Positions 1-7,562 are shown, counted from the stretch's first letter. The stretch: DNA of 22,627 nucleotides from JAYZDF01 sp036337945 (GCA_036337945.1 JAYZDF010000013.1:1-22627), one strand, 5' to 3'. Notes: a model not told the origin generated them from the letters alone. Made by a program: numbers and translations.

Positions 1-1050
1 AGCATTTGTTCGGTAGGCTTCATCTGTCACCGTCCATACTTTTGCACCGTCATCTCCTCTAATGGCGCGCAGAACGCCATCTCGAGTGAATGCGCTATCC
101 GCGTAAGTATTGAATACGATTTCTGGAACGCAATCTAAGTCAAGATCAGCGACCATAGGAATCGATGACACTTGATAATATTCAGGGAGATCATCCGCCG
201 CTGGAGTGACGTGATTCCAGCTCGGCGTGCAGGTGCTGGTTTGGCACATTTCCGCTTTTTGGCAGTCGGAATCGTTCATACAGTTTCGGAGTCGTCGACG
301 ACCCCAGGAGAAAAGCGGCACTGGGTCAAAAACACCTTTGGGAGGTTCGTAGGTGCATTCAGCATCGGCACGAACAGGCAGGCAGCGACCAAGTACCGGG
401 TCGCAAAATTCACCGCTGGGGCAGGTGTTTTCCGAGGCTATTGTTGCGCAACCGGAGTTCATGCAGCGATTACCGAGTGTGATGCATTCGTCCAGGTAAC
501 AAATTTCTCCGTTTCCACAACACGTTTGTGCCGGGCCGCAAGGGGGAGCACCGCCGCAGTCCACTTGACAGGCTCCCGCGTTGCAAATTTCACCATCACC
601 ACAGCAAATCTCACCACACTCTTTGTTTTCAGAGCAACAGATACCGCTTGAGAGGCAGCTTTCTCCAGTTCCACAGCAAATTTGTGAATTGCCGCACCGA
701 ATCGTTTCACATCGGTCAACGCATTCGTTACTTAGACATTCTTGCCCTTCCACGCAGCAGTCCATACCGCAGCGAGTCCTCGGTGCGCTACAATCGTCCG
801 TCACCGGTTCACAGACGCCGTTTGCGCATTTTTCATCGGCCCCACAGCAGACGCTGCCGCACCGTGTCTCAGAGCTTTCACAGCTTTGCCCCATCACGCA
901 ATCACCTGCGAGGCATATCTCACCGGCCGCACATTCGGCATCAGAAATACAGTCCAGTGCAGCAGAGGAGACTTCATTTTTGCAGCCGATAGGACTGCCG
1001 CTCATAAGAATCATAAAAGTAAAAAGGAATCCTCTACGGCGACTCATCAT
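1..1050 (-). CDS. Cys-rich FG-GAP/VCBS-type surface lipoprotein, 5' part (runs off the left edge)
   Basis: The reverse strand is open from an ATG at 1050 (or the adjacent ATG at 1047) to the first base of the window, giving 350 visible residues and no stop. The protein begins with basic residues and a hydrophobic stretch ending in SPIGC, a lipobox-like site with Cys23, so it is probably an exported lipoprotein. Residues 34-51 form a C-x5-C-x5-C-x4-C motif. Residues 57-189 hold five repeats built round CG-x(2-4)-CC-x5-C-x(3-4)-C. After further Cys pairs (to about residue 282), residues 302-310 read D-x-D-x-D-x3-E, the Ca-binding loop of FG-GAP/VCBS propeller repeats, followed by 'DGVLRAIRGDDGAKVW', typical of a propeller blade. 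The rest of the propeller lies outside the window. Function is unknown: a surface adhesin or binding protein is an inference. It is separated from proC by 93 bases. Confidence 0.85.
   Translation of the reverse strand, partial: MMSRRRGFLFTFMILMSGSPIGCKNEVSSAALDCISDAECAAGEICLAGDCVMGQSCESSETRCGSVCCGADEKCANGVCEPVTDDCSAPRTRCGMDCCVEGQECLSNECVDRCETIRCGNSQICCGTGESCLSSGICCSENKECGEICCGDGEICNAGACQVDCGGAPPCGPAQTCCGNGEICYLDECITLGNRCMNSGCATIASENTCPSGEFCDPVLGRCLPVRADAECTYEPPKGVFDPVPLFSWGRRRLRNCMNDSDCQKAEMCQTSTCTPSWNHVTPAADDLPEYYQVSSIPMVADLDLDCVPEIVFNTYADSAFTRDGVLRAIRGDDGAKVWTVTDEAYRTNA
484..882 (-). repeat. five tandem CG-x-CC cysteine-rich repeats inside the lipoprotein
   Basis: Residues 57-189 of the reverse-strand lipoprotein contain five copies of a roughly 27-residue unit. 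Each has a Cys-Gly pair, a Cys-Cys pair and a trailing C-x(3-4)-C. Examples are RCGSVCCGADEKC, RCGMDCCVEGQEC and ECGEICCGDGEIC. The copies differ at the DNA level, so this is an old protein repeat rather than a recent DNA duplication. The regular Cys spacing suggests a string of small disulfide-bonded modules. The repeat is seen directly; the disulfide bonding is inferred. Confidence 0.85.
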
Positions 1051-1059
1051 GCAATCACG

Positions 1060-1087
1060 ATACTAACGGCGAGGTTCGCATAGGCAA
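1060..1087 (-). promoter_or_regulatory. possible promoter of the Cys-rich lipoprotein gene
   Basis: On the reverse strand a -35-like TTGCCT (1082-1087) is followed after 16 bases by a -10-like TAGTAT (1060-1065), each matching four of six sigma70 consensus positions. Only nine bases separate the -10 from the ATG at 1050, and no Shine-Dalgarno sequence is present, so a transcript starting here would be almost leaderless. The call is weak on its own; the same geometry recurs before other genes in this window. Confidence 0.3.
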
Positions 1088-1143
1088 AGTAAAACTTTAT
1101 TTTTCCGGGTGTGGGTGAGTACGTTCGGTTACAAAACAGTGGT

Positions 1144-1998
1144 TCAGTTGGTTTGACCAAGCTCAATAGACCTTTTTTGGGCCGCATGTATTGCGGAATA
1201 AATGACTCGGTCGAAATTGTGTTCATCAAGAGCAGCGAGGCCCGCCATGGTTGTTCCCCCCGGACTGGTTACTTTTTCTCGCAGTTGTTGAGGTGTTTCT
1301 TTTGTTTCCTTTAGCAACACTGTTGCGCCATGAACTGTCTGGGTGACAAGATCCAAGGCTTTGCCCGCGTCAAGTCCATGAGCCACTGCAGCATCGACCA
1401 TCGCTTCAATAAATCTCATTACGTACGCAGGCCCGCTTCCCGAGAGTCCGGTGATGAGGTCAATTTCTTTTTCTGGAACTTCAACACTCATTCCTAAGCG
1501 GTCGAACAATTCGAGACAGAAGTTTATATCATCTTCAGTGGCGTTAGAGCCCCGAGCAAGCCCGGTTGCGCCATTCTTGACCAAAGCAGGTGTATTCGGC
1601 ATGGCTCGAATAAGCCTAACGGGATGTTCGGACTCTTGGGCTTTTTTTCCAATAGCATGCTCAATCTGCGCACAAGAGATTCCTGCGGCCACCGACATAA
1701 ACAGTTTATTTTTTGGACTCAGTGACTCTAGCTCTTCGAGTACTTTCGGCATTTTTTGAGGTTTGACTGCGAGGACGACCACCTGCGCTTGCTGAGCAAT
1801 TTCGAAGCACGAACGGCCAGAGCTGACTCCGAGTTGCTCGGCTTTTCGATTTGTGGATTCATCTGTTGAATTACGGACAAAAATCTTACTACCGTCGGTA
1901 CCGGACTCGAGAAGCCCTTTAATCAAGGCGGATGCGAGATTTCCAGCCCCAATGAAGGCGAAGGTCTGATATTTTCGATTGTTTGTCGTTTCGCGCAC
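1144..1998 (-). CDS. proC: pyrroline-5-carboxylate reductase
   Basis: ProC reduces 1-pyrroline-5-carboxylate to L-proline with NAD(P)H, the last step of proline synthesis, in the cytoplasm. The 284-residue length is normal for the family (about 270-280). Residues 13-24 contain the N-terminal Rossmann motif FAFIGAGNLASA. The family signature is seen in the middle as MPNTPALVKNGATGL and near the C-terminus as LITGLSGSGPAYV and LREKVTSPGGTTMAGL. The start is a GTG at 1998, chosen because it gives the usual short lead before the Rossmann strand. No convincing Shine-Dalgarno precedes it; instead a hairpin and a possible promoter abut the start. It is divergent from the maf-yggS-divIVA genes. In many proteobacteria proC sits next to yggS, so the neighbourhood is conserved although orientation differs. 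Confidence 0.96.
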   Translation of the reverse strand: MRETTNNRKYQTFAFIGAGNLASALIKGLLESGTDGSKIFVRNSTDESTNRKAEQLGVSSGRSCFEIAQQAQVVVLAVKPQKMPKVLEELESLSPKNKLFMSVAAGISCAQIEHAIGKKAQESEHPVRLIRAMPNTPALVKNGATGLARGSNATEDDINFCLELFDRLGMSVEVPEKEIDLITGLSGSGPAYVMRFIEAMVDAAVAHGLDAGKALDLVTQTVHGATVLLKETKETPQQLREKVTSPGGTTMAGLAALDEHNFDRVIYSAIHAAQKRSIELGQTN

Positions 1999-2033
1999 GC
2001 CTTTGTCTTAGCGAAAGGCATCAAAGATGTCGA
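1999..2033 (-). promoter_or_regulatory. proC promoter candidate overlapping an inverted repeat
   Basis: On the reverse strand TCGACA (2028-2033; five of six matches to TTGACA) lies 17 bases before TAAGAC (2005-2010), and the GTG of proC follows after only six bases. A perfect 6-bp inverted repeat, GCCTTT at 1999-2004 and AAAGGC at 2014-2019 with a nine-base spacer, overlaps this -10. It could be an operator or simply a hairpin against the start codon. The inverted repeat is seen directly; promoter function is inferred. Confidence 0.35.
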
Positions 2034-2147
2034 TATCTACACAAATAAGTTGTGAATGTTCCCAGATGAAAGACGCCCTCGAAAAGACTTTTTATAGAGT
2101 ACTAGATTATCTCGACCAAAACCGACGAATTGAGCTACACCATAAAT

Positions 2148-2720
2148 ATGGCAAAAACTCCTCAACTTGTATTGGCGTCCGCGTCACCAAGACGTCGGGA
2201 ACTTTTAGAGTCGGCGGGTTTTCGTATTCTGGTCCAACCGCAGGGGGTTGATGAAACCGTTTTATCGAACGAAAAACCCAGGTCGTATGCCAGGCGAGTT
2301 GCTTTAGAAAAGGCGCAAGCCTGTTCACCGGAGGCTTCCCAAGTCGTTCTTGCGGCGGATACTGTGGTTGCTTTTGAGAACGAGATATTGGGTAAACCTG
2401 AGGACGACGAGCACGCCTTTCGCATACTGTCGACGCTCAGTGGTCAAATACATTATGTTCATACCGCAGTCGTGGTCCTGGGGATCGAGCAGCTGGTCGA
2501 CGTTGTGACAACTCAAGTTCAGTTTAGAAAGCTCAGTGATGCTGACATTCAGCGTTACATAAACACGGGCGATGGAAGAGACAAGGCCGGGTCCTATGGA
2601 ATTCAAAGCAAAGGTGGATGGCTCGTAGATAAAGTCACGGGATGTTATACGAATGTTGTGGGCCTGCCACTCCCCAGAACGATCGAGTTGCTTGGTCAAT
2701 GTGGCGTACGTCATGACTAG
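2148..2720 (+). CDS. maf: Maf-family nucleoside triphosphate pyrophosphatase (YhdE-like, dTTP/UTP type)
   Basis: Maf proteins hydrolyse non-canonical or modified nucleoside triphosphates to monophosphates and pyrophosphate, cleaning the nucleotide pool. The signature LASASPRRRELL is near the N-terminus, followed by LAADTVV with the catalytic aspartate, and DKAGSYGIQSKGG with GCYTNVVGLPL near the C-terminus. The KAGSYGIQ form resembles the YhdE (dTTP/UTP) branch rather than YceF (7-methyl-GTP). The ATG at 2148 gives 190 residues and puts the signature at the usual position; an upstream TTG at 2130 in frame is possible but adds residues with no family support. The gene overlaps yggS by eight bases, so the two are almost certainly co-transcribed and translationally coupled. 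Confidence 0.94.
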   Translation: MAKTPQLVLASASPRRRELLESAGFRILVQPQGVDETVLSNEKPRSYARRVALEKAQACSPEASQVVLAADTVVAFENEILGKPEDDEHAFRILSTLSGQIHYVHTAVVVLGIEQLVDVVTTQVQFRKLSDADIQRYINTGDGRDKAGSYGIQSKGGWLVDKVTGCYTNVVGLPLPRTIELLGQCGVRHD

Positions 2721-3387
2721 CTTTAAAGAACGTTGGGAAAATGTATCGCGGAGAATTGAGGTAGCCTGTCGTGATGCAGGACGAAACCGTGACGAAGTAA
2801 AGGTCGTGGCAGTCAGTAAAAAACAGGCGATGGATCGTCTGAACGAAGCCTACGCGCTCGGCATTCGGGACTTTGGCGAAAACTACGCTCAAGCTTTGAG
2901 CCAGCGCATGGCTGAAATGCCTCCAGACATTCGCTGGCACATGATTGGGCATCTCCAGACCAACAAAGTGCGTTTGCTTAGTGATCGTGTTTTCTCGATA
3001 CACACCGTGCATTCGGAAAAGCTTGTCCGTCGAATTGTAGGGGCAGGTGAGAGGCAGCATCCGATCGAATTTTTACTTCAGGTCAATATCGGGGAAGAGC
3101 CGCAGAAGTCAGGGGTAACTCCCGGAGAACTCCCAACGCTCTTAGAGGCTTTGCAAAATCAAAATATTACAGGATTAGAGGGACTTATGGCGATTCCTCC
3201 TCGGGATGACAACCCTCGCCGGTGGTTTGCTGCCCTTCGTGAACTGAGAGATCAAATGGCTCAGCGTTTTGAGTTTGCTCTGCCTACGCTATCAATGGGA
3301 ATGAGTGCTGATTTCGAAGATGCGATTCGAGAGGGTGCAAACCTGGTGCGATTGGGCACGGTTTTATTTGGTCCCCGGCCATCGTAA
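2713..3387 (+). CDS. yggS: YggS/PLPBP-family pyridoxal-phosphate homeostasis protein
   Basis: This family binds pyridoxal 5'-phosphate on a single-domain TIM barrel and keeps PLP and amino-acid pools in balance; it has no known catalytic activity. The PLP lysine lies in VAVSKKQ near residue 36. Other family blocks are FGENYAQ, WHMIGHLQTNKV, IHTVHSEKL, LLQVNIGEEPQKSGV and, near the end, LSMGMSADFEDAI with GTVLFGPR. The start at 2713 gives 224 residues, the usual size, and lies inside the maf stop region (ATGACTAG); an in-frame upstream extension into maf is not conserved in character. The next gene encodes a DivIVA-type protein. In Gram-positive bacteria the yggS homologue ylmE also lies in the cell-division cluster near divIVA. 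Confidence 0.95.
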   Translation: MTSFKERWENVSRRIEVACRDAGRNRDEVKVVAVSKKQAMDRLNEAYALGIRDFGENYAQALSQRMAEMPPDIRWHMIGHLQTNKVRLLSDRVFSIHTVHSEKLVRRIVGAGERQHPIEFLLQVNIGEEPQKSGVTPGELPTLLEALQNQNITGLEGLMAIPPRDDNPRRWFAALRELRDQMAQRFEFALPTLSMGMSADFEDAIREGANLVRLGTVLFGPRPS

Positions 3388-3438
3388 GGGACGATTATTT
3401 GCGGCCTTACGTTCAATCGGGTAACTGATTATAAGGTC

Positions 3439-4068
3439 ATGAAGCTCACACCGATAGATATACAACAGCAGCAATTCCGAACTGCACTGAGCGGCTTTGA
3501 CAAAAAAGAAGTCGATGCATTTTTGGATCTCGTCGCGAGTTCTTTTGAAGAGCTGCTTCATGAGAACAACCGCTTTCAGGCTGAAGTCCGAAGACTTGAG
3601 TCATCCTTGGATGATTACCGAGAAAGAGAAAAAGCACTGAAAGAAACCATGATCACTGCTACCCGCATTTCGGAAGACATAAAAGAAGGGGCTCGCAAAG
3701 AGTCTCAAATTGTTATCGGTCAAGCCGAAATGCAAGCGGAACAAATCATTCATAATGCCCATCAGCGACTACTCCGCATCATGGAAGATATTGATGAACT
3801 TAAGCGTCAAAAAGCGCAGTTTGAAAGCGGACTTTCGTCTATGCTGAAGTCTCATGAAAAGCTCCTCAAAGCGATGAGTGAACGTGAGAACTCGATAGAA
3901 AGCGTCGAAAGTCTCGTATCCTTTCGAAAGAGTGAGGCTGAACCAAGTAAAAGCGGAACAGGTAAGTCCACTTCGCCCAGGGCAAAACTAAGTCCAGTTC
4001 CACGTAAAGAAACCCCCCAGCTTGATAGAGGAGAGACTTCGAGGCGAACAGCTTCGAAAAGTTCTTAG
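3439..4068 (+). CDS. divIVA: DivIVA-domain coiled-coil protein
   Basis: The N-terminus MKLTPIDI...F...LSGFDKKEVDAFLD is the DivIVA signature and aligns without gaps to the start of Bacillus DivIVA. DivIVA proteins form curved-membrane-associated coiled-coil assemblies that recruit division, chromosome or cell-envelope partners. Residues 35-150 are heptad-rich and charged, consistent with a coiled coil. The last 50 residues are rich in Ser, Thr, Lys, Arg and Pro and look disordered. At the positions of the membrane-inserting F17 and R18 of Bacillus this protein has Leu17 and Ser18, while Gly19 is kept and Tyr20 is Phe. The ATG at 3439 is preceded by AAGG a few bases upstream. The gene lies 51 bases after yggS and could share its transcript. 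Confidence 0.9.
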   Translation: MKLTPIDIQQQQFRTALSGFDKKEVDAFLDLVASSFEELLHENNRFQAEVRRLESSLDDYREREKALKETMITATRISEDIKEGARKESQIVIGQAEMQAEQIIHNAHQRLLRIMEDIDELKRQKAQFESGLSSMLKSHEKLLKAMSERENSIESVESLVSFRKSEAEPSKSGTGKSTSPRAKLSPVPRKETPQLDRGETSRRTASKSS

Positions 4069-4178
4069 TCCTTACCTTTCGAGACAGTATTCGATACCCT
4101 AATTGCACGGAAAGATTAAAAGCGAGAAAAACCGTAGCACCCTCATGTGATGTCTTCAACCGAGAGAAGCAAAGAAGA

Positions 4179-5117
4179 ATGATAAGCCAGACACCTGATT
4201 TGCTAATGAACGTAGACAGTAAGCCTAGCACAATCGAGCCGGTAAGCCGCAAGCCCTTAGAGCCTATTTCTTCTGCGCTAACGCTCGTTTGTCGCTCAAA
4301 GCGATACGATTACTTGCTGTATAACGAACATTCATTTCACGTTGGTTTATCTGCAGCAGAACAAGACTCCCGAACGCGTTCAATGATTTTGCAAGCTGAC
4401 ACCAAAAAATATGCGGGCGTGATAGGCTTAACGGAATCAAAAAGATTCGACGAGTGTCTTCGGAAGCTTGGTTTCGAAGAGGCCGGTCAACTTATTTTGC
4501 GGCGCCGATATCTAAAGCTGTTTCCTTTTGGAGATGGGCTTGGTGTTGGTCGCTTGAGTTTCAGAGCTATGGCTCGGTTTTCTAACAATATTCGTCACAG
4601 GATTGTCGAAGCGGATATTGATAACGATTCACTGGCAACTATGGCTCGAATTTATGAAAGATCTCAAAAACACTTTGGTTCAAACTTCTCGGTCGACCGA
4701 ACAATAAACAGCCTGAAAAAAAAATATATGGGTGAAGCGCAAAAAGATCACTATGTGTTATTTTTACGCAAAGATGTTGGTGCCAAGACGGATTCTTATA
4801 TCGTGTTTCGTGAACATACCGACGAACTAAACCGTCAGACGATGGTGATAGAAGATTTTTGGACGAGTAGGGGTGGTCGACGCGAGGTGGCGTGGCTTAT
4901 TACCGAGGCATGTATATGGGCTTTGGGAACAGGCTTCTGCTGGGTTGATGATTGGACCATGAAGGGTAGTCGCGAACATGGAGTATCTCGTTTATTGGGT
5001 GCAGTGAGGCAGCAAGATATACGGCGAATCCTCGTGCGCAATTTCAGTGGGTCTCCTGCGTTGGACCTCAGAAACGGCTATTTTCGATTCAGCGATTTTT
5101 CGATTTTGGGAGATTGA
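4179..5117 (+). CDS. hypothetical protein, possible tandem GNAT-like acyltransferase
   Basis: I do not recognise this 312-residue protein with certainty. Around residues 80-105 it has RFDECLRKLGFEEAGQ, like the end of a GNAT acetyltransferase fold, where a helix leads into a 'GFxxxG' strand. The second half has MVIEDFWTSRGGRREVAWLI, resembling a GNAT strand followed by the acyl-CoA-binding helix, although the canonical Q/R-x-x-G-x-G/A loop is not clear. There is no signal peptide or membrane segment, so it is probably cytoplasmic. The ATG at 4179 has a purine-rich AAGAAG just upstream. The next gene, a YkgJ-type protein, starts eight bases after the stop, which suggests that the two work together or modify a common target. 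A GNAT-like fold is inference; catalytic activity is unknown. Confidence 0.65.
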   Translation: MISQTPDLLMNVDSKPSTIEPVSRKPLEPISSALTLVCRSKRYDYLLYNEHSFHVGLSAAEQDSRTRSMILQADTKKYAGVIGLTESKRFDECLRKLGFEEAGQLILRRRYLKLFPFGDGLGVGRLSFRAMARFSNNIRHRIVEADIDNDSLATMARIYERSQKHFGSNFSVDRTINSLKKKYMGEAQKDHYVLFLRKDVGAKTDSYIVFREHTDELNRQTMVIEDFWTSRGGRREVAWLITEACIWALGTGFCWVDDWTMKGSREHGVSRLLGAVRQQDIRRILVRNFSGSPALDLRNGYFRFSDFSILGD

Positions 5118-5124
5118 CCTCGCT

Positions 5125-5898
5125 GTGACGACTGATGATGATAAGAATGTGAGCGAGAAACGTCCTTATGGTCTAAAGATCATTAGGAATGCCATGGTCC
5201 CTTTGCTCGACGGACAAGGGAACTCTCGAGGTTTCGGACCCTATAATGGGGTCGTCGGTGCATGTAATATTTGCCCTGCTCGATGTTGCCGATATACCGT
5301 CAAAGTTTCGATTCCAGATGCTCTTAGGTTTTGTAAAGTGCTCGGTGTCCCCTTCTTCGCTGGGCTAAACCTTGTCGCAAGTGATTCTGGGCGTGCATTC
5401 ACAGTGAGCTACGATTCTAGACTGTTTCCAAAGGTGAATGAAAGCGATTTTTGCGGCAAGGCTGAAATCGCTCTCAGTCGTCGAGAAGATGGCGGTTGCA
5501 GTCACTTAGTTGAAGTCGGGGGTTACGAGAGATGCGGCGTTTATTCTGCGCGGCCATCAACCTGTAGACTGTATCCCGTTGTGTGGGAATCAGAGGTCGC
5601 TCAAGGCGGGCCGCCAGTCATTTCGTGTCCAGTAGCGTACGGAATGACTCCTGAAATGGAGGAAGACTTTTATCGGGATGCTTCAGAATCGATAGAGAAT
5701 TGGCAGCTGCATGATGAATTAGTCGAGAGATGGGAGATGAGTTCTGAGGATAAGTTTCCGCGCGACGCGATGACCTTTCTTAACTTTGTGTTGCCAGAAG
5801 CGGCGGAACGGTTAGGGATTGATTTGGCGGGGGTGCTTGATAGTGGAACCCCGTTTGAAAGATTAGCGCAAGCGATGATGTTTTCTAAAACTCTTTAG
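5125..5898 (+). CDS. YkgJ-family cysteine-cluster protein (putative Zn/Fe-S binding)
   Basis: The protein has the YkgJ (UPF0153) cysteine pattern: CNICPARCCR at about residue 50, FCGKAE and GGCSHL in the middle, then RCGVYSARPSTCRLYP and SCPV. Family members are thought to bind zinc or an iron-sulfur cluster through these cysteines, and their biological role is mostly unknown. The open frame extends back into the preceding gene, but I place the start at the GTG at 5125, giving 257 residues. It lies seven bases after the previous stop and has GGGAG (5108-5112) upstream; an earlier start would overlap the GNAT-like gene heavily. The C-terminal third is helical, acidic and lacks cysteines. It is convergent with the FHA gene on the other strand, with only 39 bases between them. 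Confidence 0.85.
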   Translation: MTTDDDKNVSEKRPYGLKIIRNAMVPLLDGQGNSRGFGPYNGVVGACNICPARCCRYTVKVSIPDALRFCKVLGVPFFAGLNLVASDSGRAFTVSYDSRLFPKVNESDFCGKAEIALSRREDGGCSHLVEVGGYERCGVYSARPSTCRLYPVVWESEVAQGGPPVISCPVAYGMTPEMEEDFYRDASESIENWQLHDELVERWEMSSEDKFPRDAMTFLNFVLPEAAERLGIDLAGVLDSGTPFERLAQAMMFSKTL

Positions 5899-5934
5899 AA
5901 TTTCCGTAATTCGAACCTTGGTCTTTTTCTGAAG

Positions 5935-5947
5935 CGCCTAAAAGGCG
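5935..5947. other. small hairpin at the convergent gene ends
   Basis: CGCCT AAA AGGCG is a perfect 5-bp stem with a three-base loop. It overlaps the stop codon of the reverse-strand FHA gene and lies just after the forward-strand YkgJ gene. Neither strand has a proper U-tract directly after it, so it is at best a weak terminator or a transcript-end stabiliser. Confidence 0.3.
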
Positions 5948-6846
5948 ATGACGTATTCTTTTTGTATAAGCTTAATAATGATTTCAGCAGTCCCGGGGTC
6001 ATTCGTAATCGCCTGGTCCAAAACAGGATCTAATTTGCCGTGATTATAGATAAGTTGGAAAATATCAAGCTCACTCGTGCTCAGCTCACTCAGATTTGCT
6101 TCTAACGGTTTGGAAATTGTGAGGTCACAAGATGAATCAGGAAGCTTGTCTGAAAGTAATTGAAATTTATCGAATGTGCTCTGAGCGGTACTCACTAACT
6201 GTGTAATTGGCTCTTCCAATTCGAATAAGAAATCAACATCAGGATCAAGAGGAACAAAGCGATAGGTACCCGATTGCCAGCCTATGACTCGAGATAGAGC
6301 TTTGTGAGGTCCCATGTCATCGCGATTTTGGTAGGTCGCAAAAAAGACATTGCCGTCTCTTACGTAAATGTCACCCAGTACTTTACCGGTGTTGAGTGCG
6401 AGTCGACCAGTCTTCTTGGCGCTGTTAAGTAAGGCAAGTAAGTCTGGAACGCGAGCGTCCTCTAGCAAACCACTCAACTCGTCTTTATCGTTGACTGGAT
6501 TTTCAGGTAACTGTTGTGAAGGTGCCGTATTGGCTTTGTCACCTGAGGTGGATACAACCTTTAAGATGGAGGTCCCGATTAGTATGCGGTCGCCGACAGA
6601 CAATTCGGCGGTTTTCTCTAGTCGTTCGCCATTCACGAAAGTGCCGTTCGTTGAGCCAAGATCTTCGATGGTCAGCACGCCCTGTGAGACCTGAATGATC
6701 GCGTGTTTTCTAGAGACCATGTCCTCGACGAGAACCATATCGAACTCAGACGCCCGCCCGACTACGAGTTCCTGGCCTTCGGGAATGGGGAACTCGCCAC
6801 CTTGGTACTTTCCAGATAAGAATTTGAGTGCAAATTGCTCTTTCAC
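5938..6846 (-). CDS. FHA domain plus DUF4388 (PATAN-like) regulatory protein
   Basis: Residues 25-95 form an FHA domain with all the phosphothreonine-recognition landmarks: GR at 30-31, SRKH at 45-48 and GSTNGTFVNG at 64-73. FHA domains bind phosphothreonine peptides, so the protein probably responds to a Ser/Thr kinase encoded elsewhere. Residues 125-205 match the DUF4388/PATAN type (LSGLLEDARVPDLLALL..., KKTGRLAL, GDIYVRDGNVFFA), which is common in deltaproteobacterial signalling proteins. The last 50 residues are helical and may be a winged-helix-like tail. There is no transmembrane segment. The start is a GTG at 6846, eleven bases after the stop of the TPR gene, so the two are co-transcribed. 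The exact partner and output are unknown. Confidence 0.92.
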   Translation of the reverse strand: MKEQFALKFLSGKYQGGEFPIPEGQELVVGRASEFDMVLVEDMVSRKHAIIQVSQGVLTIEDLGSTNGTFVNGERLEKTAELSVGDRILIGTSILKVVSTSGDKANTAPSQQLPENPVNDKDELSGLLEDARVPDLLALLNSAKKTGRLALNTGKVLGDIYVRDGNVFFATYQNRDDMGPHKALSRVIGWQSGTYRFVPLDPDVDFLFELEEPITQLVSTAQSTFDKFQLLSDKLPDSSCDLTISKPLEANLSELSTSELDIFQLIYNHGKLDPVLDQAITNDPGTAEIIIKLIQKEYVIAF

Positions 6847-6857
6847 GTAAATCTAGC

Positions 6858-7562
6858 TTAGTCGTCCTTTCTGAATGGTTCAAGCATTTCCAAATATACC
6901 GATGCGCGGTCGTGGACGGCTGCGTTTTCCGGGATGGCCTCTAGTAGTTTACGTGCTTCGGTTTGCTCATTCAGACGTATGCACACGAGTGCCAGTTCCA
7001 ACGCGACAGGCGCATTAGCGGGTTGTTCATTCAATATCAGGTGAAAATGCTCTGCTGCTTCCTCGTACTCTCCCCGTTCGGCCAGTGTTTGGGCAAGTTT
7101 TCGTCGAACATCCAGAAAGTCGGGTGCTAACCCCAGTGCACGTCTATATTCTATGACGGCCTCACCGAGCAGGGTGGCACTCCGGTAAGCATGCGCCACC
7201 TCAGCATGTAAGTTGGCGATTTTCTGTCGCACAAGGTTTTTTGGAGATGTTTCTTGGTTTGCGGAGACTTGGCTAAGGACGGCTTGAGCTTCTGCGAAAC
7301 GTCCGAGATCGTTATAAGTAATCGCCAGGGCCATTGCTGCTTCTGTATAGTCGGGGTTGAGTTCGAGAGCTCGCTCTAGATGAAAGCACGCATCCGCGAA
7401 GGCGTCCCTTTTATGAAGTAAATTCGCGAGCTTATGGTGTACATCTGGGAATGCGTCGCCGCTCAGTGCAAGGATCTCTCGATAGGCGGTTTCACATTCG
7501 GAATCGTTTCCAGCGGACGCGGCCTTTTGGGCGCGAACCAATGCTCGCTCTAGTGGGGTCAT
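6858..7562 (-). CDS. tetratricopeptide-repeat protein
   Basis: The 234-residue protein is made of about six degenerate 34-residue TPR units. Clear copies include HLERALELNPDYTEAAMALA, YRRALGLAPDFLDVRRKLA and EHFHLILNEQPANAPVALELA, each with the Gly/Ala-8, Ala-20 and Pro-32 pattern. TPR arrays are protein-protein interaction scaffolds. I see no signal peptide, so it is probably cytoplasmic. It sits between an upstream lipoprotein gene (44 bases) and a downstream FHA-PATAN gene (11 bases), all on the reverse strand, which suggests that it scaffolds a signalling complex with the FHA protein. That link is inference. The ATG at 7562 has no strong Shine-Dalgarno sequence. Confidence 0.9.
   Translation of the reverse strand: MTPLERALVRAQKAASAGNDSECETAYREILALSGDAFPDVHHKLANLLHKRDAFADACFHLERALELNPDYTEAAMALAITYNDLGRFAEAQAVLSQVSANQETSPKNLVRQKIANLHAEVAHAYRSATLLGEAVIEYRRALGLAPDFLDVRRKLAQTLAERGEYEEAAEHFHLILNEQPANAPVALELALVCIRLNEQTEARKLLEAIPENAAVHDRASVYLEMLEPFRKDD

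Noticed and set aside
172..1083. Several overlapping forward-strand reading frames of 100-160 codons.
   Set aside because: They are antisense shadows of the reverse-strand Cys-rich lipoprotein, which has a signal peptide and regular Cys modules; the forward frames show no domain.
5935..5947. Intrinsic terminator shared by the convergent YkgJ and FHA genes.
   Set aside because: The hairpin is short and lacks a U-tract on either strand, so it is listed only as a small hairpin.
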